Under the pieces are notes generated by a model. The model worked only from the letters and a program-made list of their open reading frames with translations, was not told the DNA's origin and did no database searches. The position numbers were made by a program, and so were the translations under genes. This document shows, in pieces, positions 34,364-46,179 of a DNA stretch of 64,000 nt. Source of the stretch: Psilocybe azurescens. Taxonomy: Eukaryota > Basidiomycota > Agaricomycetes > Agaricales > Agrocybaceae. Within the stretch, counting starts at the first letter, position 1; every line of letters begins with the position of its first letter. The stretch is taken from assembly GCA_023853785.1 (NCBI GenBank), contig JAJIRX010000595.1, positions 1 to 64,000 on the forward strand, read 5' to 3'.

Positions 34364-36921
34364 ATGCCTCAATGCAATGGATGCTCCAAAGCATATAAGT
34401 TCTTAGATAGAGCACGATGTGAATCATGCACAGAGCTTTCTACAGCTTCTGGAATATCCAAGCCACGTTCTGAATGGCCTATCTGTGGTGATTGTGGCAG
34501 ATACTTTGAGTTTCTAGTTTCTGGTCATGCATGTTTCCCATGCAAAGATTGTGAGCTAGCTGACTCAAATTCTATGCCTCCACCCCAGCCAGCTACTCTT
34601 GTATCTTCTCATCAAGTTCTCCTCAATGATGATGTCCATTATGCGATGGCACACCCAGTAAATTCAAGGACTCACAGTGCTTGTGGTACCTTGCCCTACC
34701 AGAATCTGCTTCCAAGTTCAAAAAGAAACTCAAGCAGTATGTGACCCCAATGATGTAAGTATAAAATATTCAGACCTATGTGTTATCATTACTAACTAGT
34801 TCTTTTCAGCCTTGTATTGCACATGCTCAGCATGTTCTAAACTCTTACCAGAGTGGATATGCAAATGCCATATTAAGAGCAGCTCCTGGTGCACGTGTTG
34901 CACTTCCAAAAATTCCATGGTGCTAGTGCGGAAGGTGTACCAAAAGCTGTTCCTAAAATAAATGTTGTGGTATGTACTAATTCTACATATCAAGAAACCT
35001 GTTAATGTATAAGTTCTCTACAGATACGAAAAATCACCAATCGCAATTCAGAGAAACTTGTAACACCATTTGACCCAGTCAGTACAGCATATGATGACAC
35101 AAGATTATGGTCTGAGATTATGGGACATATTATTACATGGCTTGATGGTATATATGCTCAAGAACATAACCATTGCATTTGTTCAAGGTATTATTCATTC
35201 TCTTATGAAGACTTTCACTTGCTCACATCACATGATATTGTACATAGTGAAGAACTCAAGCTATATTATCACACAGGGCGTGTACTTCTTGATCCCGTGT
35301 CGCAGCTTCCCACATGTACCTTACAGGATTTGTGGAAGAAGTCAACTGAGTAGCAGGGCTTATTTGTTCAGGTGAAAAGTCAGAAGATTTTTCACTAGAG
35401 CTGGCTGCGCTTGTGGACTTCCCAGTTGCTGAAAGAGAGAATGAGAATGGTATTGATAACAATGGATTTGAAGAGGTGTGTACTATTTGTCTGATTTTAC
35501 ACAAGCTTAACTGAGTCAAGAAATTAGATATCTTATCTTTTCTCTTTTCCTCCAAGCGCAAGGCTGATATTGAGTATAATAGCCACCCTTCAAAGCATAA
35601 ATAAAAGGGATATTATTCTACTAGACATTGGCTGACTTCCTTTCTCTCTTAACTTAGGTTCTCAAACATTGGGCACATACTTTAAAACAGTCACTGTTGC
35701 CCGCCCAAACGCTGATCAAGAAGTTTTCCGAGTGTGTAAAATATCAGTGAAGATTTCTGACGAGTCTCCAGAGCCAGTGTGGCATATGTCTGAGAAAATC
35801 TATAAGATCTTCATTGAAAAAAATCATTTGCTTTGGGCACTACAAAGAAAGCTTACAAGGTTCTCAGACTTTCCAATCCTTAACTTAGCTATGCTAATTA
35901 TGTTGCTCCTCTCATATTTAGATGCACTTCAGTGGATCCACCAATCTGTATGCTGCAAAGAAATACTATGATGTTGGATCAGGAACTAGACCCGAAATTC
36001 AGGAAAACATTATATACTTGAAGGCTGAGTTAATTCAGCAACTAAACATCAAACACTCTGTTCAAGCTTTCAATAAGATTGCAATTGAGCATAAAATATC
36101 TATACATGGTCAGTCTCATGTCCCAATATTCATTAATCCGAGTCAATCTGAAATATTTCTGTAGATATCAAAGTAGCAAGTGCTTTTATACTCAAGGTTA
36201 TAGACCGTCCATGCAAAGACTTTGCTTGGATTGTTTATCCTCTCCTTGACTATCAGAGCATGTGGAAGTTCTCTGGGAGTGACAAGGCCGGTAATCATAA
36301 CAAGGTGTCTGATCTTGCAGGTCAGACATGCGATACATTTGCACATTTTACCCTGGCAGACTCCGAGGCCAATCTTGTAGCAGTAGATATCCAAGGTCAG
36401 TCCCATTTAATTTATTCAAAAATGCGCAAGATCCTAACTCAAGGCTCACTTATGTCAGGGATTATAATGCCAAATATTGTGGAGAACATTCGAGGAGCAA
36501 GCTTCATTACCCTATTTGATGTAATGGTCCATAGGTATGTTTTTCCAAACATATGTTTGTGCAAATACATTCTAATCTTGAATAACATCAGTAAACTGCA
36601 AACTACTGGTCTAGGTGACAACAGAATTGAAGGGATTAAGATGTTCTGCAAACAACATCAGTGCAATAAGCTTTGTAAAAGGTTTAAGCTCCCAACAACA
36701 ACTGAGCTAATTAGTGCACTCTTCAACTTAAGCAAGGATTCCGAGTCAGGTAAATGCTGGCAGCTCTTTAATGATTGTAAAATCTCATTATGCAACTGCA
36801 TTTAAACCTAATAGACAGAGAGGAGGATATGGATACAAATTACTCTGAGGCTGAAGAGTCTCAGAGCTCTGAACAGGATGCTGAAGAGGAAGGGAGAAAT
36901 TGCAGAGTGAGCCTGCATTAA
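34364..36921 (+). pseudogene. Alpha-type (MHCK/EF2K-like) protein kinase carried by the transposon
   Basis: Start MPQCNGCSKAYKFLDRARC at 34364 gives a Cys-rich N-terminal module (CNGC, CESC, CGDC, CFPCKDC) resembling those of basidiomycete alpha-kinases. Several introns follow. The catalytic region spans about 35920-36770: MHFSGSTNLYAAKKYYDVG, FAWIVYPLLD, AGQTCDTFAHFTLADS, NLVAVDIQG, GLGDNRIEGI and QHQCNKLCKRFKL. The CxxxC in the last block is the zinc-module motif of alpha-kinases. An acidic tail ends at 36921. A stop lies in the middle exons near 35350 and exon joins are uncertain, so it is probably decayed or mis-sequenced. Alpha-kinases are abundant in Agaricomycetes; here the gene lies wholly inside transposon ends. 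Confidence 0.78.
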
Positions 36922-37032
36922 CAGGTTGAAACCACAATTGACCACAAATCTACCGAGTATTTGACATTCTTAAATATATCCAAGCCTTTATATGGCATTA
37001 AATTACATTCTAAAATTGTTAAATACACACTC

Positions 37033-37585
37033 TCAATGATGTTATCTCAAAATTGACTTGTAATTGACACAAGCGCCTATTTTGAGAGTGTGTGCTTGAC
37101 ACGATCAGCCACATTTACATTGCTTGGCTTTATTTACAAATTGCAGTGCACACCAGACTTTTCAATAGTTTGCACTCACATTTCATAGTCATCGTTGGGT
37201 AACTTTAAAAACACATATAATTGTGTAGACAATTGTAATAGCTTTATATTGATATATATTTTGTATCTTAGAAGTTCATGCTCCGTGCTGCAGTCATTCT
37301 ATATGGATGTCTGAGTTCTCTTGTCACGGGATCACATGTCTCTCACCTAAGGGGAAGTGCCTCAATTGGTGCACAACCTGCAGGGACTGTTGTGCACTCT
37401 GAAAACCTATATATATGTAGTCTAGACATCCTAGATACCCACAGAAAATTGTTATTCTACTAAGATATGCACGGGGATTGTGCAAAAATATATGTATTTA
37501 GGTAGCTTACATATGCACTTGACGAAATAGGAAGGCTCAGCTAAGTTGAGAAAAAGTTGGAGCCATGCAGTTCTCAGCCACTGTA
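37033..37585. repeat. Right terminal inverted repeat
   Basis: Complement of 31318-31868 and carries the second copy of the 61-codon frame at 37278-37463 (+). Confidence 0.82.
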
Positions 37586-37591
37586 TTGCAC

Positions 37592-38727
37592 ACAGCTTGT
37601 TATCAGGCATTTTGATTCATTAATAACCAGTGTCTTAAAATGTCACAATATGATGGATGTGGCTAACACCATTTAATATGTCTTAAGTAATACTAATAAT
37701 TGGTGTGTGAAAGCACTGATCTGGGTCAGCAGCATTAATCAGCAGCAAATTTGACTTATCAGTGACTTAACACCACATAATAGTGTTCCCACTTCCCACA
37801 GTGAACTACTTATTTAAAAAATAAGTGATGGGTGTGGAGCATGGCCTGGCTTCATTGTCCACTGATATAAAATATTCTATAGTCAAGAAGATTTCCTAGC
37901 GCTCCAGCCCAGAATTTGCCAGCGCTCACTATTTGATTATTGTTGAGGTACCAGGACATGACAATACATTTGTGTTGGACAAGCAAATTCTGTGGGATTT
38001 GGCCAAATGGCTTCAATCTAGGTAATTTGAATGTGGCTCCAACATTGTGGCAATAGTTTAAAAATTTGTGCTTTAGTTGCAGCACCTCCATCTTTGGGGG
38101 TGTCATATATCTTAACAACATATCCATGGGATAACCCCATTTCCCTCATTTCCTTAAGCTGTCTATACCCAGAAAAGCCTTTGAGCATTGGCCCAAAGCA
38201 TATAGCAGACTGATACTGGTTACAACATTGTGCGGCAACTACCAGGAGATGATGAAAGACAGTGAACTTGAACTACAAAAGATATCATGGCGAGAAATCA
38301 TTTGATTGCAAGGGGATCGAATGTCAGCAAATTCGAAAATTCACAGCACGTGCGCGGCAGATCTTAGACACTCTAGATCCTGTGTCTGCTGGTGATTGTC
38401 TTGATATTACATCTGGCCTGACACAAATACTAAGCCCTCTTGACTGCAAGAAGCGCAATATACTCACCATCCGGGTAAAGCATTGTTGAGCTTGATCTCT
38501 AATTTTTTTTTGCCGACCTGGGATGAAAGCGTAAAGATGGTATATGATTATCTAGTACAATGTACAGCGTATAGAGGTGGTATAGAGGTGGTGGATAAAG
38601 GAAATAGAAACTGTCCCACATATTTGCCAGGCGCTACTCTTTAATTTCTCAGGGACTCAATACAACTCCACTAAATATATGAGGCAATACCTACAAAATG
38701 ACAATGGGGAAGAGTATATATGACCCT
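37592..38727. other. Right edge of the repeat island
   Basis: No firm gene. A 75-codon + frame (38262-38489; YHGEKSFDCKGIECQQIRKF) and a minus frame (37852-38127; IVSAGKFWAGALGNLLDYR) look protein-like but are unrecognised. CpG frequency rises from about 38230 on, marking the return to host-like sequence. Confidence 0.4.
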
Positions 38728-39790
38728 TTACCGCCAAAAACGAGTGATAGTCAATGTTCTACGAATCCGTAATAATAAGGGAGCTGGCACTTGATCGAGC
38801 TGTAACTGCTTCAGTAGCTTCTTCTCCTCCCTTTGAAATCTTTCCACAGCCTTAGCATCCCCGACACCGCTAGCAATGGCTCGTTGGTCGGTAATCTCGA
38901 GTAATTTTGCCGGATAAATTCCTTCCCTACTTTTGTCTGTGGAAATTCTTTCTTTTGAATGGCCAATTCCTTTTGAATTTCAAGAACTGTGTCGGATACA
39001 GAGCGTTCGAGGATATGATCGATGATGGCACAAGCAGATTGATAATCATCCCGATACGGGAGGACCAAAGTTCCTTTGGAGATCATGAGTTCCCAGTATG
39101 CCTCCCGAAGCTCTTCATCGCGAGTGGCAGCTTCATCGCTTTCGATTCTGCTGTGTTTTGTCGTCCCGATGATGACTTTATCGAATGCAGGAGCTCCACA
39201 CAAGGATTTAAAAATATTCAGGCTTCTTAGAGCAGCGCCATTGAAGCGGTCTTGGGAAATATCGTGCATGTAGATAACACCAGCAAGCACCGATTTAGGA
39301 TCTTCATATCTTAAATATCAAGGCGATAGTTTGTCAAAAAAAAAAAAACTGAGTGAATTCGTTAACTACGTACGAGTTCTTTAACCAATTGGCTATTTGC
39401 TCTATAATCGCCCGATCATTTCCATGGCTATCATCGAATCCCGGAGTGTCTACCAGAAATATCTGTGATCCTTGGTGGCGACTGTGTAAGAGGGCGGGCT
39501 GAATGCTCGTCGTGCAGGAGCTCAAGCCCTCCCGACTTTCATGAAGATTTGTGACCTTCGATTACTTTCTCCTTCCGGTCCCTTTAAAAGTTGATTAATG
39601 AACTATAGTGTTCACACTCATAAGCTGAATGCGAGTAGATGATGGGAGAAATGCTCGTACGGTGCTCTTTCCAACACCCGTCGGGCCCATAATACTATTA
39701 TAATTGAAAGCAATGTTAGTAGAAGAAAGAGCATACGCCTGCGACAACTCACGGTATCACAATGTCTGTTGCGTCTGGACGGAAAGTCAT
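38728..39790 (-). CDS. P-loop GTPase A (AIG1/septin-like G domain), frameshifted
   Basis: Start MTFRPDATDIVIP at 39790; small first exon, then a P-loop exon IMGPTGVGKST at about 39694-39660, an exon FINQLLKGPEGES.., then G3 IFLVDTPGFDDS near 39450 and, after an intron, KSVLAGVIYMHDISQDRFNG, the G4-like VIIGTTK, and a helical C-terminus reaching VERFQREEKKLLKQLQL and a stop at 38728-38730. Two single-base losses are needed (near 39530 and 38900). This is a predicted GTP-binding protein of the expanded basidiomycete G-domain family; cellular role unknown. Confidence 0.78.
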
Positions 39791-42507
39791 TGCACGTTGT
39801 GGGCTTGAGACCTCCCTGTTGTCCGGGTTGATTGATAGGGTGCACACAGAAGTAATAATTTTGTATCTTGTTTTCCCTCTCGGCTTGCCAGGCAGGACGA
39901 TATGACAGATCTTCAAATGTCTTAAGAACCACCCCCTTATGACTTGATCGACGACGTTTGAATTTCATCATGATAAGTACTAACGTTACGATAACCCGAA
40001 ATCGATCCGATTCTATAGATGTACTACTGCAGTCAGGGTTTCAAAAGTCGCACTCTTGACTCGTTGTATGGCACACACCTTTAACTTGATTATAACTAGC
40101 AGGCTACGTGCTCCGCACGGGGCTAGCGGGTTCTATCACACAGGAGACGTTGGATGGAATCTCAAGAGATCATTTCCGTCTCTTCTTATGCTTCCTTCCC
40201 AAGTTCCGGGCATTAGTTGAAACAGCCTCGATGCCATGCCTGCAGTCCACCGTGTTAATATGCTTCTGAATCACCTTCATTGCAGTACCAAAGGGCAGCC
40301 CTCCAGCAAGGGAAAGACACGACGCATAGCGACGCACACAACGACAGGTGGCGCAGGACGACAGCGCGGCACGACATTGTGTCGTGTCCCGGCTTGTTCT
40401 GTCGGTTTTGTTAGAGGATGATGGGGAGAGGCAGGGAAACAGTACGGCACACCTGAACGAGGGGCGATCTTCTCGGTGACCGCAGAACGAGTGAATGATG
40501 AGCCGTGGCAGACGAGGTAAAAACGAGGTAGGAGACCACCGTATCCCGGTTTGTGAGGTGGACGAGGAAGGCGGTGGCAAGGGCGAGAAATCAGCGAAAC
40601 CGTCGTATGATCATACGCTGCTGCTGGGCCATGTGCGGTGGGACGATTGAGGGCGGAGAGCACGAGCCAACGACACATCAGTAGTTGTCGCTCCTGCTGG
40701 TTGCTCAAGGCGCGATGGGGTGGACAAAATTGGCAGGCTTTCGAGGCGGCGGTGGCGGCGTTCGTCTGAGTCAGTATGCGCGGCATTATGGGCTGTTGTG
40801 TCGGTTGCGGCGGCGCCCGCGAGAGGAGAACGAGTGCCAAACACTCATCTTCCGTTGCAGAGGGAGTTGGAGGAGGGAAAAGGTCGACACCGAACATAGT
40901 AGCTACTAGCAGCTACGGGTCGAGGTGGGCACGGAAGACAGGGGAGGTGGAAGTGTAAAGGGAGTTGTCGGTGCTAGGCTGGTGGCAACAACGGTGGTGC
41001 TTCGGTGAAAGGGACGATGTTCTGTTGAAAGGGGAGGGATTTAGCTGACTGTAAGAACGAAAACAGAATTTTCAGCGCACTCTTCAGGATCTCCCTTTGT
41101 TTTGTTCCATCCCGCCTTCCCAGCTCCCGTTTATTATTACCGAAGTTCTGTGTTTGGATGACAGCGTTCAGGTGTTGAGAACGTCGAGATGGCGGTAAAA
41201 TGGGTGTTTACAGTTATTCAAGTCGGAGGTTAAAATAGCAAAGTATTTACATACTATCAGACCGCCTTCCGACGTTCTGCCGCGAAGTATCCCGGACGTG
41301 CAAAATTAGTGCACTCGTCAAGGCGCCGTCATGTCCGTGCTCTTCTTGCGGTTGCTCGCGGTTTAAATTTTGGTGCTTCAATTATGTACCAGAAGGTATG
41401 TTGCAGTAAAATTACCGCAAGTAACGTAAGAGTAGGTTCGGAGCAAGCTCGTCTTGCTCTGGCCGCTGAAGGCGGCTTAGCATATTATATTCAGTACCTA
41501 CCGTGTTTGAATCAGGATGGCATGGATGTTGTGAGTCTAGAATATGGGGTGCGGGAAGGTGGTCATGGTCGGTCTCGAACGAGGGTTTAAAATGCGAAAT
41601 AAAATAATAAAAATGAGAATAAGATATATTGAGAGTGGATAATTAACATGTTAAATTTTTGTGAAGATCCAGTAGGTAATCGCTGGGTAACTAAATTCCA
41701 AACGTCCTAATGGTTTTTGGCATCTGGATACAAGAATTTTCAACGGTGAAGCGGAGCTTTAAAATATCCAAATATTGACACTTGCTTGCAGAGTAAACGT
41801 TTAAACATTCACTGGCGAAGAACGGCGGCTTGGAACAAACCTAGTGCCAGAGCATGCCGGGCCAATCACCGAAAAAATCACACGCATATACATGATTACG
41901 AGTATGTTTTCAGAAATTTAGCGTGCTCACTCTGCTTCGGAGTATCCGAGACTGTTTTATTATGCTTTTAACGTGGTATATTGCGAATTTACTGCCCAAA
42001 TGCCCCCAAAGAGAAGCACCCGAGGCATCCGTCGAGGGGACTTCGAGGAGAATTCATTTGATGGCACTCGGCGACTGTCGCATGTGAAATAGAAGTTATC
42101 AGAAAGATCAGTTTATCTTAGTTCGACAGACGGCTTGATTTATTCGTACAGACACTTGCCTCAAGGCATCCTATTTCAATTGAAAATGACCGACGTTCAG
42201 TCGTGCGAACAAAGATTCTATTTCTGTATGCCTCTGTATGTTTAGATGAATTCCCAGCACAGGTTCAGCAGCGCCTACACAGGGGAATCATAAGAACCGA
42301 GTGTTCTGGTGATTCATTCTTTGGGGTCCATGCTGTTTTATCCAAAACATTCCAACTTGCTAGTTCAGTAGTGGGCGCATCGCCATCCGCAGTCCTGTAG
42401 GTTTCCGCCTGTGGCTCTAGCGAGAGTTCTGTCATGTACAAGGTAAATAGCTGGTTGGAAGATACAACTTCAACCGTAATTATTTAGACTGATCCAATGC
42501 TCCGTCC
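39791..42507. other. Spacer with a GC-rich patch
   Basis: No recognised gene. 40170-41060 is GC-rich with an unbroken 206-codon minus-strand frame (40277-40897) of Pro/Arg-rich, low-information sequence, probably non-coding. 42130-42420 is repeated at about 46180-46500 upstream of pseudogene B', so it belongs to the duplicated unit of gene B. Confidence 0.45.
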
Positions 42508-43617
42508 AGGAAATAGACACTACTGGCTCAGACGCAAACCACGCCAGTGCGACAAACCGACAATTTGAGAAAGAAATGGAGGTATTCCCAGAGAATGTGG
42601 ATATTCTGATTCCGTACGTGAATTATGCATCGATATCTGTTTACTGCATTCTCTTCATGATGAAATCTAGTGTTATGGGTCGATCGGGCGCTGGTAAAAG
42701 CACAGTATGTATCAACCAGTCAGCACGCTATACTGGCCTAGTTATAACGCTGCCATACCAGTTCATCAACAGGGTCTTGAAAGGAGAATATGGCCAGAAC
42801 CTCAAGCCCGAGCAACTCATGAAGACCGAAGTAACTTTGAAAAGATGTACTACGGTCGTCGGCGAGGCAGCTCTGAAGGCAGACTCGAAAGAACGGCGTA
42901 TAATACTGGTTGATACTCCAGGATTTGACGGCGATGATAACAATTTTGATGCAAATCATAATCCTGTTTCGACGGTGGCAAACTGGCTTAAAGACGTGTA
43001 AGTAGGATCTGTTCGCTGACTATTATAAGCTGAACATGATTGGCATTAAAAGCTACAGCAGGCCGAATTCAGTACTCGCTGGTATAATATATCTCCACGA
43101 CATTTCTTCAAACTCGTTGATCGATGATGGTTCAAGCCTTCAAATCCTCAGAGCCATATGCGGACCTCAAACTTTTGATAGGATTGTCATCGGGACGACA
43201 AAGTGGGACAAAGAGACCGCGAATGATGTTAGAGGTGTAAAGGCGAATCAAGTCAAGTCGTTCTTTCAGATAGTGAAGGGAGCAAAATTTGGGAGAAAAG
43301 AGAGTACGGCCAAAGATATTGTTACTCTGGCTCTCGAAGGATTTTCGTCGAGTGCCAATCTCCAAATTCAACTCGAAATGGTTCGGGATCGGAAGGCGTT
43401 TTCAGGGACAGCAGCTGGCGTTTATTATAATACTCAACAACTCAAAAATATCGCCAAAACTCTCTCTCTGACTTCCAACAAAGAAATACGGGAAAAGCTA
43501 GAACGGCGCAAAAAAGAACTCGAGAAATCTCAGAAGTCTGCTGGGAAAACAGACTGGTTTCCTCAGGTAATTTTTCAACATCTTTACAGACGGTTGGGCA
43601 ATCTTTTGAACTTCTAG
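42508..43617 (+). CDS. P-loop GTPase B
   Basis: Exons read EIDTTGSDANHASATNRQF and MEVFPENVDILIP, then VMGRSGAGKST (G1, near 42675-42702), a ~55-nt intron, FINRVLKGEYGQNLKPEQLM, LKRCTTVVGEAALK, G3 IILVDTPGFDGDD near 42905, an intron, SVLAGIIYLHDISSNSL, G4 IVIGTTKWDK (full TKxD) near 43190, and a long Lys/Glu-rich C-terminal helix (REKLERRKKELEKSQKS) ending at 43617. No frame errors were seen. The true start may lie in an exon before 42508; ATG 42576 is the first in-frame one seen. It has the best-preserved G4 motif of the array. Confidence 0.8.
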
Positions 43618-43988
43618 CACTGGCCGCTGGTTCGTCCTCTTCCAACTTTCCTCCTTTTTGTTGAAATATTGTGTGCCCTTCCATAGTAATCCCTACGTAC
43701 CGCTGGCGACACTTTTCTTGACTGTTACACGCCAGGTTCATTGTCCGATTTATCACGTATACCCCATTACCTATACTTCCCAAAGTAGACAGAAGAACGT
43801 CTGTCGTGCCTCTTGACTGGATATTTTCCTAGGACATATACACAAAATTATCACCTTGAGTAGCGTACCTGTTATGATACTTATGGATACTTGTATTTTA
43901 CGTTTTTTAAAATTGATTCGCGGGCATTGAGGATAACAGCAGATTTACAATTGACAAACATATGCACGTACTTCAAACATTGGGTCTA

Positions 43989-45797
43989 CTAATAACCATC
44001 CCAGTCTCTGACAAGTCTGGATGCAATGGCGGATACATTTTGTTTTTGTTTTAACTTGCAGCTGGATAGTCCGAATGATATACTATTTATATAGTAGCCA
44101 CCTTGGACATCGAGCGACGAGGCGGAAGGTTGATGGTCACTGTTTTCTCTATGGAGTCTGAGCAAGCATGGAGCTAGCAGAGAAACGTGACGACGGCCGA
44201 AGACTACCAAGAAAGGGGTAAAGGACGCAGAGCTCATCAGAAACGCAGTACTTAGATAGGAGCCGCAATAGCAAGTAAAAAAGCGTTGGTGCACCGAGAG
44301 ACAACGAAGAGTTGAAATGATGAAGATGATAGGGAATGAACCATTCAACAAAGTGAACCCCATCAGCAACTCATGTGGTCGCATTTCCTTCCTCCAGAAG
44401 AGTCCAGAAGGGTCGCCTATTGTATAATAATCCCCAGCTCCTCGTCGAGCGAGTACATCTAAATCGCCAGACTCCGATGTCTGTGAGAAGGGGTTGCAGC
44501 ATATAGATGTCGCATCTTTTGAAGATACCATTCTACCTGGCCCAGCTAGTCCACAGGAGCACCCATGGTTTCTGAAGCAAACGAAACTGGGTATCATTGT
44601 GGTACGAGTACAAAAGTAAAATAACTGTAGTTCTTCGACGGGTATGTTAAAATTTGAGAAGAGAAAGAAATCTTTCAACAACGACGATTTGGCGTGCAAC
44701 GCTTTAACCTGTGCAGAGAGAGCCGTTATTTGCTCCTGGAGCTCCTTCATTCTTTCTTGTGCCTCAGCAACGCTCGTCACTTCCCCTGCAGCCATGGATT
44801 GCTCTATATTAAGAATAGTCTTTGGGATTCGAGAACCTGCTTAAGTGTGTACCTCAACTGCTTGCCCGCCTCTGTTGCTGGAAGAAGCTTCTTATCTTCA
44901 GCCAGTTCTGTTTGAAGCCGAAGAAAGTAATCTTGTGCGACGCCTATGAGAATGTGATCGATAGTCGGGCGGGAGGAATGGTAGCCTGAGGCTCGATTGA
45001 AACTCTTGACAACGACCCCCTCTTCAAGCAGATCCTTCCAGTACTCGGTCCTCAACTCACTCTCGTATTTTTGGCGACAGACTCCTGAAGCTTATCCGCT
45101 TTTGTCGTTACGATGACCACTTTGTGGTACGCTTTATGCCGCACATGTGCTTGAATATTTCGAGATTCCTCCGAACACTGCCCGTGAAGCGGTCCTGTGA
45201 AATATCGTGGAGGTAGATGACGCCGGCTAGTGTCTTTTTATTGTCGTACCTTGTATAATCGATAAGAGATCGACAGATACATATAAGCTTTGGACACTCA
45301 CGAATCCTTCAGCCAGTTTGCAATTTTTTGCAATATCTCTACATCGTCTTTATAGGTATCGTCGAAGCCAGGGGTGTCGACGATAATGACAGAGCGGTTC
45401 CTGATTGCCTCTGGAAGAGTAATTCGACCGGTTCCCTGAGACTGGATCCGGCATGCTACCATGTCAACTGTGCAAGAACGCAGACCCTTTCCAACTGGCA
45501 CAACACGAGGGGTTCCTTTGCTTTAGATCTTCTGTGTTCTTCTTCCAGAATGGAGTTGATAAACTAAAGTCGTAATTCGTAATTGCATAAGCGGGGTCAG
45601 ATTTGCCGCCTTTCAATGGCCCACTCACGCTGCTCTTCCCCACTCCAGTAGGACCCATTACTCTTAAAATCTTGTTAAACTTGATATATTTAAAGAAAAA
45701 AAAAGACAGCGCACGGTATGACAATATCACCGGCCGCTTCATCCAAGAGCTTCTTCATCCCCGTCCGACTTTCGTTGGTATTGGTATTTTTGACCAT
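43989..45797 (-). CDS. P-loop GTPase C, several frame breaks
   Basis: Start MVKNTNTNESRTGMKKLL at 45797, DEAAGDIVIP, intron, VMGPTGVGKSS (G1, near 45660-45628), intron, FINSILEEEHRRS, then VPVGKGLRSCTVDMVACR, G3 IIVDTPGFDDTY near 45365, intron, KTLAGVIYLHDISQDRF, G4 VIVTTKADK near 45105, LRTEYWKDLLEEGVVVKSF and a coiled-coil tail EAQERMKELQEQITALSAQV. At least four joins need one extra base (near 45525, 45140, 45065 and 44815). After the coiled coil, one frame stays open for some 200 codons to 43989 with hydrophobic segments; whether this is a real C-terminus is unclear, and the gene may end near 44640. Confidence 0.72.
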
Positions 45798-46179
45798 CTG
45801 TAAAATTTGTTCGAGTAAAAAGCTTTGGGAAAAAGCAATCTGGAAAGTGGTCAAGAGATTGGGTTTGACTTTCATTCTCAGCTCGGCTTGACGATATTCT
45901 TATAAAGACCTCCTCGCAACGACTTCTAAGGTACATGAGGCGCATGCGTGCTATTTTAGAGCACGCCATGTTGATCAGCTAGGTATAATCTCAAGGTGCT
46001 GAACGGCTGGTGTTTTACTCCTAAGGGCATTCTGACACCCTGTGTCGGAGTCTGATGCTTCTTTAGGCTGAGAGTTCATGGTGGTATGGCGGACATGTGT
46101 CTGGAGCTACTCATGGAAGTAGCATGGAAATCTAGGATCCTTGGAAGTCTGGGTATATTTTGGTTCGATACAGTTCGAC

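Larger units (their letters stand above)
31312..37591. mobile_element. 6.3-kb DNA transposon with ~550-bp terminal inverted repeats, integrase-fold transposase and alpha-kinase cargo
   Basis: Terminal inverted repeats 31318-31868 and about 37033-37585 match along their length. Outer ends read TAGTGTGGCCGAGAAC and TACAGTGGCTGAGAAC. TTGCAC flanks both sides (31312-31317 and 37586-37591), a 6-bp target duplication. Inside, a minus-strand gene has the layout of an integrase-core DDE transposase and a plus-strand gene is an alpha-kinase. TA-starting ends and 6-bp duplications recall the IS3EU superfamily as I remember it; Ginger-like is the alternative. Both genes are decayed, so this copy is probably immobile. 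Confidence 0.8.

Noticed and set aside
12220..38230. RIP of the Neurospora type as cause of AT-richness
   Set aside because: The loss seems tied to CpG rather than to CpA. Without counts I prefer generic CpG methylation decay and leave it as a finding to test.
39791..39971. Upstream extension of GTPase A to 39971
   Set aside because: The longer frame is out of phase with the DIVIP exon; ATG 39790 gives the family-typical start.
40277..40897. 206-codon frame as a protein gene
   Set aside because: Low-information Pro/Arg/Ala sequence in a GC-rich patch, where long open frames arise by chance.
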